Of a stretch of 35,775 nucleotides of DNA, positions 23,938 through 33,188 are shown piece by piece. Source of the DNA: Oceanospirillaceae bacterium UBA2001 (GTDB taxonomy: Bacteria; Pseudomonadota; Gammaproteobacteria; Pseudomonadales; Balneatricaceae). Positions within the stretch are counted from its first letter, which is position 1; each line of letters begins with the position of its first letter. A program made the position numbers and the translations under genes. Where the stretch lies: contig DDCR01000168.1 in assembly GCA_002335115.1 (NCBI GenBank), positions 2,705-38,479 of the forward strand. Direction: 5' to 3'. Under the pieces are notes generated by a model. It saw only the letters and a program-made list of their open reading frames with translations, searched no databases and had not been told where the DNA came from.

Positions 23938-24522
23938 GTGGCCCAGCTTTACTTTTATTACTCTTCCATGAATGCCGGTAAGTCTACCGCTTTATTGCAG
24001 TCAGCCTATAATTATGAAGAACGTAATATGCGTCCGTTTATCATGTCTGCTGCTTTAGATGATCGTTATGGCCTTGGCAAAGTGACCTCTCGCATTGGTT
24101 TAGCTGCCGAAGCTCAACTATTTAATGCCAAAGATGATTTATATAGCATCTTGAAAATTGAAAATCTTAAAAAGCCGCTGGATTGCATCCTTATAGATGA
24201 AAGTCAGTTTTTAAGTCGCGAGCAAGTTAAGCAACTCACTTTAGTGGTAGACCAACTAAATATTCCTATATTATGCTATGGCATTCGCACAGACTTTAGA
24301 GGAGAACTATTCCCTGGTAGTCAATATTTGTTAGCTTGGGCAGACAAGTTGGTGGAGTTAAAAACAGTTTGCTACTGTGGCCGTAAGGCGACCATGGTGG
24401 TGCGCATGGATGGTGATGGCATGGTGATCAAAGACGGTGACCAGGTAGTGATTGGTGGTAATGATCAATATCAATCCCTTTGCCGTCGTCATTTTAGTGA
24501 GCACATGTGGAGTGTATCGTAA
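23938..24522 (+). CDS. tdk: Thymidine kinase
   Basis: This 194-residue class II thymidine kinase phosphorylates thymidine in nucleotide salvage. The P-loop is SMNAGKST (residues 10-17), the Walker-B-like motif is ILIDESQF near 83, the lasso/thymidine-binding segment is near 159 (VVIGGNDQY) and the zinc cysteines are in CYCGRK near 147 and CRRHF near 183. GTG 23938 is the start, giving the usual [15 protein letters not shown]-terminus. It is an ordinary housekeeping gene and marks the return to non-island DNA right of the repeat. It converges with the next gene, 2 bases away. Confidence 0.97.
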   Translation: MAQLYFYYSSMNAGKSTALLQSAYNYEERNMRPFIMSAALDDRYGLGKVTSRIGLAAEAQLFNAKDDLYSILKIENLKKPLDCILIDESQFLSREQVKQLTLVVDQLNIPILCYGIRTDFRGELFPGSQYLLAWADKLVELKTVCYCGRKATMVVRMDGDGMVIKDGDQVVIGGNDQYQSLCRRHFSEHMWSVS

Positions 24523-24524
24523 GC

Positions 24525-24902
24525 TTAGGTAGGTCTGTGACCTAAGGCGAATTCAGGTCGAATGCTAGTAGGCACCATTTTATTAAATAACAGGGTTAAG
24601 GCAACCCAAGTCCAAAGATGAGCCGTCACTGTGGCTGCCAAGGGTGGCAGGTCTAAGCCATGAGTAAGACCCAATTTAAGCCCTAAAAAGGCAAGGCAAG
24701 AGCCGCCCATAAGGCCTAAATCATATCCAATGTTTCGTTTTACCGCATGTCGATTGAGACTTAGTTTAAGAATATAACTGGTCATTATGAGAGTGAATGC
24801 GCCATTCCAGCTCAAAGGTAGCAAAAATAACCAGCTAAGATTAATCCCAAGGCCACTGATCAATAATAGGCCAATGAGGGGTGAGTTAAGAAAAAGTTTC
24901 AT
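24525..24902 (-). CDS. Small integral membrane protein, unrecognised
   Basis: This 125-residue protein has an N-terminal hydrophobic segment (LIGLLLISGLGINLSWLFLL, residues 9-28), a second near 29-46, a third around 65-78 and a fourth around 90-107. The tail is short and polar with His and Arg. I do not recognise a family. It converges on tdk with 2 bases between the stops, and the sequence at the junction contains a short inverted repeat (CTTAGGT/ACCTAAG, 24524-24546). No clear Shine-Dalgarno precedes ATG 24902, so the start is uncertain, but the hydrophobic pattern supports a real gene. Confidence 0.6.
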   Translation of the reverse strand: MKLFLNSPLIGLLLISGLGINLSWLFLLPLSWNGAFTLIMTSYILKLSLNRHAVKRNIGYDLGLMGGSCLAFLGLKLGLTHGLDLPPLAATVTAHLWTWVALTLLFNKMVPTSIRPEFALGHRPT

Positions 24903-25170
24903 AATACTGTTGCCTTGCTGCTGCTAAAAAATCTCGTTAAGGTGATATTTGTCACTCAACCACCTGCGTTCAATAGCAGCCTTCAAGCGCCATTGGGCTT
25001 TCAAATCTTGGCACACTCCAAGTAAAGTACCCCCTTAACAGTTTACCATGATCCTTCGATACAATTTAGACAAAAATCACTTTCCCTGTGGAATAATCCA
25101 ATGGTATGTTAGCCCATAGAGGCCGCCATGAAAGGCCATGATTAAGCACTAATTTTGGGAGTAATTACAG

Positions 25171-27177
25171 ATGATGAACAATCTTGATTTTACCCACACT
25201 GTTGAAGAGTGGACACATTTTATAATCCCTCTTAAAGACGGTACACAACTCGCAGCAAGGGCTTGGTTGCCCATTAATGCCGCGTCTGATCCAGTGCCCA
25301 GTATTTTAGAATACATTCCCTATAGAAAGCGTGATGGAACAGCGATTCGTGATGAACAAATGCATCCCTATTGGGCAGCCTTCGGTTATGCTTGTATTCG
25401 GGTTGATATGCGGGGGTGTGGTGAGTCCACAGGATTGATGCTGGATGAATATTTGCAGCAGGAGCTTGATGACGCAGTAGAGGTAATTGCGTGGTTGGCT
25501 GAGCAGGCTTGGTGTTCGGGCAAAGTCGGTATGATGGGTAAATCTTGGGGTGGTTTTAATAGTCTTCAAGTGGCTGCCATGGCACCTGCAGCCCTAAAAG
25601 CCATCGTTACTGTTTGTTCTACCGATGACCGTTATGCGGATGACATTCATTATCGAGGAGGTGCTTTGTTGTTAGAGAACTTCAGTTGGGCTTCAACCAT
25701 GACCTGTTATATGGCTAAGGCACCAGACCCACTGTTATTACCAGACACATGGCGCACACAATGGCTGCAGCGCTTGGAGAATATGCCCTTTTTGGCTAAG
25801 CAGTGGCTCGAACACAGCTACAAAGATGATTACTGGAGACATGGCTCTATTAATGAAGACTATAGTGCAATTAAGGCTGCCGTCTACTGTGTTGGGGGTT
25901 GGGGTGATGCCTACTCGGAAACGATTCCGCGCATGATGCGAGGTTTGTCTTGTGGTAAAAAAGCCCTTATTGGGCCTTGGGCCCACAAATACCCCAACTA
26001 TGCATCGCCTAAACCAGAAATGGACTTTCTTGGTGAAGCGAAGCGTTGGTGGGACTATTGGTTAAAAGACATTGATAACGGCATTATGACAGAGCCTACT
26101 ATTGCTGCTTATATTCAAGACGGCGTGCCGCCTCAAGCGGCATACGATGAACGCCCTGGGTTGTGGGTAGAAGGTGATCAGTGGCCCATACAAACACACA
26201 GCATTAATTTACAACCAAGTGAATCAGGCCAATTAGTTGAAACTGATGCTGGTGGGCAACTGAGCGTTAATAGTCCTCTCACTACGGGTGCTGCAGGTGG
26301 TGAATTTTGTGTCATTTGGTGTGGGCCAGATTTCCCCACAGAACAACGTCAAGACGACGCTAATAGCCTTTGTTTTGATACACAACCCATGGCGCAGGCG
26401 GTCTCTATGTTAGGTGGTGCTGTGTTTAGAGCTCGGGTTACAAGTGACCAAGCTTGCGGTCAAATAATTTTGCGACTGTGTGATGTAGCACCTGACGGCA
26501 GTAGTACTCGTATCACTTATGGCATGCTCAATTTGGCCATGCGCGCAGGTTTAGAAAATCCACAACCTGTGGTTGCAGGGCAGTCTATGGAAATCACGAT
26601 AAAGTTGGACGACATAGGCTATGAAATTCCTCAAGGCCACAAATTACGTTTGGCTGTCTCCACAGCGTACTTTCCCCTGCTATGGCCAGCGGCACAAAAG
26701 GCGAGCCTAACTATAGACCTAAGTACTGCTCATTTGAGTATTCCATGCCATGACCGGAGTGGACGCTTAAGTCGTGATTTAGGTCATGGTTATGTCTGTC
26801 CAGTGAATACAATGACCCATATAAGGCCTGAAAAGCATACACGTAGCACCCAAATAAATGCAGCCAATGGTTTACACACCACCATCATTGATGATGACTT
26901 TGGTGAGTTTACCTTTGATGACCACGGCCTAACTGTGGGTGAAATATGTCATGAAGAGCATGCAGTATTACCCCATGACCCGCATTCAGCAACGAGTCTA
27001 TGTCAGTGGCATTCGCGCCAATCTAGGTCTGGTTGGGAGATCGACGTCTATAGCAGTTTAAAAGTCACGTGTGACGCCACTCATTATTATCTCGATGCTC
27101 GATTAGAAGCGTTAGAAAATGGCCAGCAAGTGCACCTGAAAACGTGGCAGGAATCTATACCACGAGGCTTTTCATGA
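25171..27177 (+). CDS. CocE/NonD-family alpha/beta hydrolase (X-Pro dipeptidyl-peptidase S15 type)
   Basis: This 668-residue protein has an N-terminal alpha/beta-hydrolase domain with nucleophile Ser125 in GKSWGG, the probable acid Asp in GGWGDAYSE near 255 and the His in GPWAHKYPN near 282. The C-terminal beta-sandwich domain typical of CocE/X-Pro peptidases follows. The family cleaves esters or amides (cocaine esterase, acyl-Pro peptides). There is no signal peptide, so it is probably cytoplasmic. It is the first gene of a coupled trio: the next ATG overlaps its TGA (ATGA at 27174-27177). The substrate is unknown. The 268 bases upstream hold no gene and only a weak promoter-like stretch near 25066-25100. 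Confidence 0.88.
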   Translation: MMNNLDFTHTVEEWTHFIIPLKDGTQLAARAWLPINAASDPVPSILEYIPYRKRDGTAIRDEQMHPYWAAFGYACIRVDMRGCGESTGLMLDEYLQQELDDAVEVIAWLAEQAWCSGKVGMMGKSWGGFNSLQVAAMAPAALKAIVTVCSTDDRYADDIHYRGGALLLENFSWASTMTCYMAKAPDPLLLPDTWRTQWLQRLENMPFLAKQWLEHSYKDDYWRHGSINEDYSAIKAAVYCVGGWGDAYSETIPRMMRGLSCGKKALIGPWAHKYPNYASPKPEMDFLGEAKRWWDYWLKDIDNGIMTEPTIAAYIQDGVPPQAAYDERPGLWVEGDQWPIQTHSINLQPSESGQLVETDAGGQLSVNSPLTTGAAGGEFCVIWCGPDFPTEQRQDDANSLCFDTQPMAQAVSMLGGAVFRARVTSDQACGQIILRLCDVAPDGSSTRITYGMLNLAMRAGLENPQPVVAGQSMEITIKLDDIGYEIPQGHKLRLAVSTAYFPLLWPAAQKASLTIDLSTAHLSIPCHDRSGRLSRDLGHGYVCPVNTMTHIRPEKHTRSTQINAANGLHTTIIDDDFGEFTFDDHGLTVGEICHEEHAVLPHDPHSATSLCQWHSRQSRSGWEIDVYSSLKVTCDATHYYLDARLEALENGQQVHLKTWQESIPRGFS

Positions 27178-28133
27178 CCCTACTAGACCCTCAAATGCAG
27201 GCTTTTGTAGCACAAACGCTGCAGCACTACCCAGTTCATGGGGCGGTTACTAACGTCATCCAACAAAGGCAGTGTTATCGTGACATGTATCGATCATTCG
27301 CTGCTTCCAAACCGACTAGGGTGCTCATTAAAGATGAGCAGGTGAAAGGCCCAGACGGTCATTTAATCCCCATACGTCACTATCAACCTCAGGGTATTAG
27401 CAGCCCTAAGATGCTCAGTTATCCAGTGCAAGTGGTCTACTTACATGGGGGAGGGTTTGTCGTAGGTGATTTAGACAGTCACGATGACTTGTGCGCAGAG
27501 ATGGCCGATATTTGTGGCTTTAATCTTGTGTCTGTAGCCTACCGTTTAGCGCCAGAACATCAGTATCCCTGTGACATTAGCGACTGTTTGGCCCTAGTGG
27601 ATCACTTAATCCACCGAGGTAAGGCTATTATTTTGGTGGGTGATAGTGCAGGAGCCACATTGGCTGCCTGCGTGGCTAATGCGCGCTCAAGCTATACCGG
27701 TACACAATTATTAGGCCAAGTGCTCATTTACCCAGCCTTGGCAAATGATGCATCGACGTCATCGATGCATGAACATGCTCATGCGCCCTTGCTGACAAAA
27801 GAGGAAATGACCTTCTATCACGACATTAGAGTGGGCGGCAGTAAAGCCACTGCACCCATCCAAGACCCACTTTACTGCCCTATGCATGCCCAAAGTTTTG
27901 AGGGGCTGCCACCGAGTCATTTATTCCCAGCTCAAATTGACCCATTATTTGATGATTGTGAGTTATATGCCCAAGCCCTAAAAATAGCGGGTGTTGCAGT
28001 AAAAAATCATACCCAGGTTGGTTATGGTTTGGTGCATGGCTATTTAAGAGCGCGTCACATGAGTGATAAGGCAGGGGCTAACTTTCAACACATCTGCGCC
28101 ACTGTATCAGCTCTTGGACGAGGCTTATCATGA
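27174..28133 (+). CDS. Alpha/beta-hydrolase fold esterase, hormone-sensitive-lipase family
   Basis: This 319-residue esterase has the oxyanion-hole motif HGGGF at residues 91-95, nucleophile Ser158 in GDSAG, probable Asp in QIDPLFDD near 262 and His in GLVHGYLR near 293. All these are hallmarks of the HSL family acting on short acyl esters. ATG 27174 is chosen over an upstream alternative because it makes an ATGA overlap with the CocE-type gene. The stop again overlaps the next start (28130-28133), so the three enzymes are made together and likely act on one compound. Confidence 0.87.
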   Translation: MTLLDPQMQAFVAQTLQHYPVHGAVTNVIQQRQCYRDMYRSFAASKPTRVLIKDEQVKGPDGHLIPIRHYQPQGISSPKMLSYPVQVVYLHGGGFVVGDLDSHDDLCAEMADICGFNLVSVAYRLAPEHQYPCDISDCLALVDHLIHRGKAIILVGDSAGATLAACVANARSSYTGTQLLGQVLIYPALANDASTSSMHEHAHAPLLTKEEMTFYHDIRVGGSKATAPIQDPLYCPMHAQSFEGLPPSHLFPAQIDPLFDDCELYAQALKIAGVAVKNHTQVGYGLVHGYLRARHMSDKAGANFQHICATVSALGRGLS

Positions 28134-29752
28134 ATCAGTTTGATTACATTATCATCGGTGCGGGTTCCGCTGGCTGTGTACTTGCCAATCGCTTAAGCGA
28201 GAATGTGAACCATTCTGTGCTCTTGTTAGAAGCGGGCCCGAGTGATAAACGATTTTTTGTTCAAATGCCCATTGGCTATGGTAAGACATTCTATCAACAA
28301 AAAGTGAATTGGATGTATAACAGTCAGCCTTGTAGTGGGCTGAATGAACGCATTAGCTATTGGCCTCGAGGCAAGACCTTGGGAGGCTCCAGTTCTATCA
28401 ATGCCATGGTTTATGTGCGAGGTCACAAGCAAGACTTTAACGACTGGGAACAAGCGGGCAATCCTGGATGGAGTTACGATGATGTGCTACCTTATTTTAA
28501 ACGCATGGAGGCATGGCAGTGTGGAGCAGACAACTTTAGAGGAGGCAGTGGGCCTTTAAATGTGAGTGATGTGTCAGCAAAATTACACCCTCTATGTAAA
28601 CATTTTTTGGCAGCAGGTGAATCTCTTGGTTTCAAGTACAACGCTGACATGAATGGGGCCCAGCAGGAGGGGGTGGGTTATTATCAGTTGACAACCCATA
28701 AAGGTCGGCGCATGTCTGCAGCTCGTGCCTATTTAAAACCCGCTCGCAAACGACCTAATTTAACCGTAGTGTGTGAGGCCTTAGTAAAGCGCATTGTATT
28801 TGAAGATCAGCGGGCAGTAGCGGTGGAATATGAGCATAATGGTGTTTCTCATCGTGCTTATGGGTCTCAACAAATCTGTCTTAGTGCAGGAGCCGTTAAT
28901 TCGCCGCAACTCCTGCAATTATCGGGCGTAGGCCCGCGCAAAGTTTTACAGCAGGCTGGGGTTGAACAAGTCCATGAAAGCCCAGCTGTAGGTCAGCATC
29001 TGCAAGACCATATAGGCCACAGTTATTTTTATCGGGCTAATCAGCCAACTTTAAACCAGCAACTCAGGCCTTGGTGGGGAAAGCTTTGGCAAGGCCTACG
29101 ATACGTGCTAACGCGCACTGGGCCGTTAAGTCTAAGTGTTAATCAGGCGGGTGGTTTTGTGCGTACACGAGCAGGTTTAGACCGGCCTAATATTCAGTTA
29201 TATTTCACCCCATTGAGTTACACCAAGGCCCCTTTAGGTAAAAGGCCAATGATGAGTCCAGATCCATTCCCAGCGTATTTAATGGGGATTTCAAACTGCC
29301 ATGTTGAATCTGAAGGCCAAATTAATATCACCTCGAGTGATCCTAAGGTGGCGCCTAAAATTGAACCTAATTATTTAGCCCACGATGGGGAAATTCAGGA
29401 TCTGCTAGAGGGGGTTAAACTTGTGCGACAGTTGGCGCAAACCCCGCATTTACAAGCCATAACGATTGACGAGATGCGTCCGGGGGCTGACTGTCTCAGC
29501 GATGCCCAACTGATTGAGGATATTCGTAATAATGCGGATACGGTCTACCACCCTTGTGGTACCTGCCGCATGGGGCCTGACCCCACAAAAAATGTGGTAG
29601 ACAGTCGCCTCAAAGTGCATGGTTTAAGGGGTATACGAGTTGTGGATGCGTCCATATTCCCAAACCTAGTCTGTGGCAACATAAATGCAGCCACTATTAT
29701 GGTAGCCGAGAAAGCTGCTGATTTTATTTTATCTGAATCTGGGTTGGCTTGA
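28130..29752 (+). CDS. GMC-family FAD oxidoreductase (choline dehydrogenase/alcohol dehydrogenase-like)
   Basis: This 540-residue flavoprotein starts with the FAD motif YIIIGAGSAGCVLANRLSE (residues 5-23). It carries the GMC signature RGKTLGGSSSINAMVYVRG near 80, and the C-terminal catalytic region YHPCGTCRMG near 473, with the active His. It ends with the second FAD-binding stretch (DASIFPNLVCGNINAATIMV). BetA-type choline dehydrogenases and various alcohol dehydrogenases belong here. It is translationally coupled to the esterase gene. In context it could oxidise the alcohol released by the two hydrolases. A choline substrate cannot be confirmed from sequence. Confidence 0.9.
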   Translation: MNQFDYIIIGAGSAGCVLANRLSENVNHSVLLLEAGPSDKRFFVQMPIGYGKTFYQQKVNWMYNSQPCSGLNERISYWPRGKTLGGSSSINAMVYVRGHKQDFNDWEQAGNPGWSYDDVLPYFKRMEAWQCGADNFRGGSGPLNVSDVSAKLHPLCKHFLAAGESLGFKYNADMNGAQQEGVGYYQLTTHKGRRMSAARAYLKPARKRPNLTVVCEALVKRIVFEDQRAVAVEYEHNGVSHRAYGSQQICLSAGAVNSPQLLQLSGVGPRKVLQQAGVEQVHESPAVGQHLQDHIGHSYFYRANQPTLNQQLRPWWGKLWQGLRYVLTRTGPLSLSVNQAGGFVRTRAGLDRPNIQLYFTPLSYTKAPLGKRPMMSPDPFPAYLMGISNCHVESEGQINITSSDPKVAPKIEPNYLAHDGEIQDLLEGVKLVRQLAQTPHLQAITIDEMRPGADCLSDAQLIEDIRNNADTVYHPCGTCRMGPDPTKNVVDSRLKVHGLRGIRVVDASIFPNLVCGNINAATIMVAEKAADFILSESGLA

Positions 29753-29758
29753 ATAAAA

Positions 29759-29893
29759 ATGATCAGTATTGAAACATTTTCGAATGAATTTATAGGTTGG
29801 TTGCGCTCGTGCAACGATACGGGTGCATTAGGTTGGGGTCAAACGTGTTCCTACAATGCAAACATTGCTGCTCAGATCGTTTACAAACATTGA
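29759..29893 (+). pseudogene. N-terminal stump of a mandelate racemase/muconate lactonizing-type enzyme
   Basis: The 44 codons from ATG 29759, 6 bases after the GMC gene, read ISIETFSNEFIGWLR, then GALGWGQTCSYNANIAAQIV. This fits the N-terminal capping domain of MR/MLE enzymes (I..IETF.NEFVGFVRV..DDG..GWGQ...YNADI). TGA at 29891-29893 ends it, and I find no continuation in the following 150 bases. The gene was probably the fourth member of the trio's operon before being truncated. The 29894-30043 stretch appears empty. Confidence 0.55.
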
Positions 29894-30043
29894 ACAGATA
29901 ATATTCTACTTTAACAGAAAAAATTAAAGCACTAACCGCTCTTTATACATGGGGAATTGCGTACCATTCATCTACTGTTTATATATACGCATTCGAACAA
30001 CTCCCTGCATGCAGTTTTGCTTTGAACAAGAAGTAAGTCTGCT

Positions 30044-31480
30044 CTAGCTTCTCACTGGGGTGCAGTCGAACTCGTCTGAATTAAGAATCGCTTCCACACC
30101 GCCCAGTCTTTCAATGGCCTCAGCCTGATCTGCAAACGCCCGTTTATTTTCTATTTCTGGGTCTACTAATTCGAGCATTCTTTGATGGCAGTCAGTCAGT
30201 ACCTGTTGATGCTCTGCAGACTCAGCAAGGTTCACCAATTCATCCTTATCTTCGGCAATGTGGTAAAGCTCTGACGGGTATCCTGGGTAGTAATTGTACT
30301 TCCATTCATCTGTACGTAGCATAAACATACCCGTTAAGGATCCCCCATCATGATATTCAGAAAGAATATCGCGTTCGAGGTGATCACTGTTTGCAATGGT
30401 TTGCAATGCCATACCAGGGCGCTCCTTACTGTCATGGCTAGCGCCAGTGGCTTCAAGAATTGTAGGGTAAATATCTATCAGTGAACTTAGGGTGGTCACC
30501 ATTTTTTGCTTGGGGATGCCTGGCCCAGCGATGATCATGGGGATTGAAGACGATTCATCATACATAGTCATTTTGGTCCACAGACCACGATCTCCGTTGT
30601 GGTCACCATGATCACTAGTGTAAATGATTAAGGTGTTTTCAGCCTGACCTGAAGTTTCTAACGCTTTAAGTACCTGACCTACTTGGTAATCAAGAAAACT
30701 GCATAATCCGTAATATGAAGCACGAGCTACTTTTTTTGTTTCTGGGATGAAATATTTTTCATAGTCGAAGTTTTTCCTCAAGGCCTGCAATACTTGATGG
30801 GACGGGCGCTCGTCATCTCCTAAAAAACGTGGCTGGTCCATTTGATCCAATGGATATAGGTTATAAAATTCTTCCGGGCACGTCAGTGGATAATGAGGGC
30901 GGAGCCACGAAACAAATAGTGCCCAGGGTTTATCTGAGTCTTGATTTTCTTTGTTGTGCAACCAGTCACAAGCATTACGGGTAACGCCTAAATCATATTG
31001 AGTGTACTGATCATCTCCAGGACCGATTTCCTTGGCGTAGGATGAACAATCGAGTACGGCTTCGTGGTCACGTAACAAGCCTTTCGTCCAACCGACACCA
31101 TCGCGGATATACATGGGTATAATTTCTTGATCAAAACCATTGTCGAATTCATTTCCTCTATAGTGAAGTTTACCAATAGAGTCTACTCGATGGCCCTGTG
31201 ATTGAAGTTGATGCCCCCAGCTTTTGGGCTCGCCTTGATAAGCTTGGGCATTAGACCAGCAGCGTGTTTTATGAACATACTCTCCACTGGCCATTGAAGC
31301 CCGTGCAGGTACACAGATGGGTGATGTGGTATAGGCATTTAAAAACCGAGTTCCCTGTTGAGCCAGTCGATCGAGGTTTGGCGTCCGCACTAATGGATGG
31401 CCATCACAACTGAGGGCATCGCGTCGGTGTTCATCACTAAACAAAAATAATACATTTAGTTTGCTCATAGATCTTTTCAT
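30044..31480 (-). CDS. Sulfatase-family hydrolase (formylglycine-dependent)
   Basis: This 478-residue alkaline-phosphatase-superfamily enzyme has a metal-binding start FSDEHRRDAL (residues 14-23), the sulfatase signature CVPARASMASG beginning at Cys56 (the residue matured to formylglycine by an FGE-type enzyme), and the metal ligands TSDHGDHNGDRGLW near 290. It lacks an obvious signal peptide, so it is probably cytoplasmic and acts on an imported sulfate ester. Two starts are possible, 31480 or 31468 (MSKLN); neither has a strong ribosome binding site. It lies 94 bases downstream of the ABC transporter genes on the same strand. Substrates might be sulfated alcohols or sugars; phosphonate monoesterase activity is a known alternative in this family. 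Confidence 0.87.
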   Translation of the reverse strand: MKRSMSKLNVLFLFSDEHRRDALSCDGHPLVRTPNLDRLAQQGTRFLNAYTTSPICVPARASMASGEYVHKTRCWSNAQAYQGEPKSWGHQLQSQGHRVDSIGKLHYRGNEFDNGFDQEIIPMYIRDGVGWTKGLLRDHEAVLDCSSYAKEIGPGDDQYTQYDLGVTRNACDWLHNKENQDSDKPWALFVSWLRPHYPLTCPEEFYNLYPLDQMDQPRFLGDDERPSHQVLQALRKNFDYEKYFIPETKKVARASYYGLCSFLDYQVGQVLKALETSGQAENTLIIYTSDHGDHNGDRGLWTKMTMYDESSSIPMIIAGPGIPKQKMVTTLSSLIDIYPTILEATGASHDSKERPGMALQTIANSDHLERDILSEYHDGGSLTGMFMLRTDEWKYNYYPGYPSELYHIAEDKDELVNLAESAEHQQVLTDCHQRMLELVDPEIENKRAFADQAEAIERLGGVEAILNSDEFDCTPVRS

Positions 31481-31574
31481 CGGTTAATTTAAATTAGGCT
31501 AAATACCACATCTTATCTAATTTTAAGAATGTCACCTAAGAATGACATATAACGCAATGTGCCGACAAAGGTTG

Positions 31575-33188
31575 TTACTCTATTAACGCCCGTTGTTGCT
31601 GAAGTTGGGTCAGCCAGTCTGGATCCATTTCGGGTACTGATGACAGTAACAGTTCAGTATAAGCGGGGTAAGGTGCGGTAAATATTTCGTCTTTACCCCC
31701 TTGTTCTACCACTTGACCTTGGAACATCACCACCACCTGATCAGCGATGGCGCGCACTGTAGCGATGTCATGGGTAATGAAAATATAGGTAATACCAAGC
31801 TCTTTTTGCAAACGCAAAAGGAGCTTTAAAATGCCTTCTTGTACAATCTGGTCTAGGGCTGACGTGACCTCATCACAAATGATCAATTCAGGCTCTGCTG
31901 CTAAAGCACGAGCAATACAGATACGTTGTTTTTGGCCACCCGACAATTCATCTGGGTAGCGATCTAAAAAGCTCTCATCTAATTCAATGAGGCGCAATAA
32001 CTCCATTATTCTTTGGTCTTGAGCCGCGCCGACTAACCCCAAGTAAAAATTTAATGGTCTACCAATAATATCCCTGATCGTGTGTCTAGGGTTCATAGCG
32101 GTATCCGCCATTTGGTATATCATTTGAACGGCTTGTAATTGCTTTTTCGAGCGATTTTTTAAGGCTGAAGGTAACCTTTCACCGTTAAATATAATCTGAC
32201 CTTCCAAAGGAGGCAATAAACCCGTGATCACCCTTGCCGCAGTAGACTTCCCCGAACCTGATTCACCTACTACAGCTAAGGTTTGCCCACGTGGAACTTT
32301 GATACTAATGTCATCGAGTACTTTAATGCTCTTGCCATAGCTTGCATGTACTTGGTTAATTTCAAGAATGGTATCAATGGATGTCTGTGGTGGTTTTTCC
32401 AAGGCACGCACCGCCCAAAGAGATTGTGTGTAGGCCGCTTTAGGACTGGATATCATTTCCCTTGTGGGCGCATCTTCAATAGTTTCCCCGTAACGTAAGA
32501 CCTTTATATTGTCGGCCATTTGTGCAACCACTGCCAAATCGTGGGTAATGTATATGGCTGCTGTGTTGTATTTTTCAACAATCGTGCGCATGGATGTGAG
32601 CACTTCCACTTGCGTGGTCACATCGAGGGCCGTCGTTGGCTCATCAAAGATGATGAGGTCAGGTCGAGATGACATCGCCATGGCCGTCATGACTCGCTGT
32701 AATTGACCGCCTGAGACTTGATGAGGATAACGTTGACCTATGTTTTCAGGGTCTGGCAGTTGCAGGTCCCGATATAATTCAATGGCATCTTGTTTCGCGG
32801 TTTCAAGATCTGCAATCCCATGAGCGACGGTTGATTCTATGGTTTGATCGAGCAGGCGGTGGGCTGGGTTAAAGGAGGCTGCGGCTGATTGAGCCACATA
32901 AGCAATGCGTGAACCGTGCAAACGTCTAAGCTCGGCACTGCTGAGGTTTAAGAGGTCCATACCAGCAAACTCTATGCTACCCCCCACAAATTTACAGCCA
33001 GGACGGACAAACCCCATGGCTGCCAGTCCGAGTGTTGACTTGCCCGCACCAGATTCGCCAATAAAGCCAAGAATCTCTCCCCGCTTTAAGGTGACATCAA
33101 CACCCTTGATGATGTGGTGCCAGCGATCATCACTGAAGCCATCGATGCGCACATCGCGCATGGTGAGTAAAACGTCATTAGTGCTCAT
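31575..33188 (-). CDS. Double ATP-binding protein of a dipeptide/oligopeptide-type ABC transporter (DppD-DppF fusion)
   Basis: This 537-residue protein carries two complete ATPase domains in series. Domain 1 has Walker A GESGAGKST near residue 44, signature VSGGQLQRV and Walker B LIIFDEPTTALD. Domain 2 has GESGSGKST near 315, signature LSGGQKQRI and LIICDEVTSALD. Such fused ATPases (YejF, GsiA type) serve importers of peptides, glutathione, nickel or other small solutes. ATG 33188 is chosen because it overlaps the upstream permease end by 11 bases and begins a good domain start; an in-frame upstream start at 33230 would lie deeper in the permease gene. It is followed by the sulfatase gene. 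Confidence 0.92.
   Translation of the reverse strand: MSTNDVLLTMRDVRIDGFSDDRWHHIIKGVDVTLKRGEILGFIGESGAGKSTLGLAAMGFVRPGCKFVGGSIEFAGMDLLNLSSAELRRLHGSRIAYVAQSAAASFNPAHRLLDQTIESTVAHGIADLETAKQDAIELYRDLQLPDPENIGQRYPHQVSGGQLQRVMTAMAMSSRPDLIIFDEPTTALDVTTQVEVLTSMRTIVEKYNTAAIYITHDLAVVAQMADNIKVLRYGETIEDAPTREMISSPKAAYTQSLWAVRALEKPPQTSIDTILEINQVHASYGKSIKVLDDISIKVPRGQTLAVVGESGSGKSTAARVITGLLPPLEGQIIFNGERLPSALKNRSKKQLQAVQMIYQMADTAMNPRHTIRDIIGRPLNFYLGLVGAAQDQRIMELLRLIELDESFLDRYPDELSGGQKQRICIARALAAEPELIICDEVTSALDQIVQEGILKLLLRLQKELGITYIFITHDIATVRAIADQVVVMFQGQVVEQGGKDEIFTAPYPAYTELLLSSVPEMDPDWLTQLQQQRALIE

Noticed and set aside
24524..24546. Inverted repeat CTTAGGT/ACCTAAG at the tdk convergent junction as a terminator
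   Set aside because: The stem is only 7 bp, it lies partly within the neighbouring coding sequence and has no T-run. It is mentioned only as context.
28130..31480. Choline-O-sulfate pathway (sulfatase as BetC plus GMC protein as BetA)
   Set aside because: The two genes converge in separate operons, no betB is present, and the GMC gene is coupled to hydrolases instead. The sulfatase signature alone does not show choline sulfatase.
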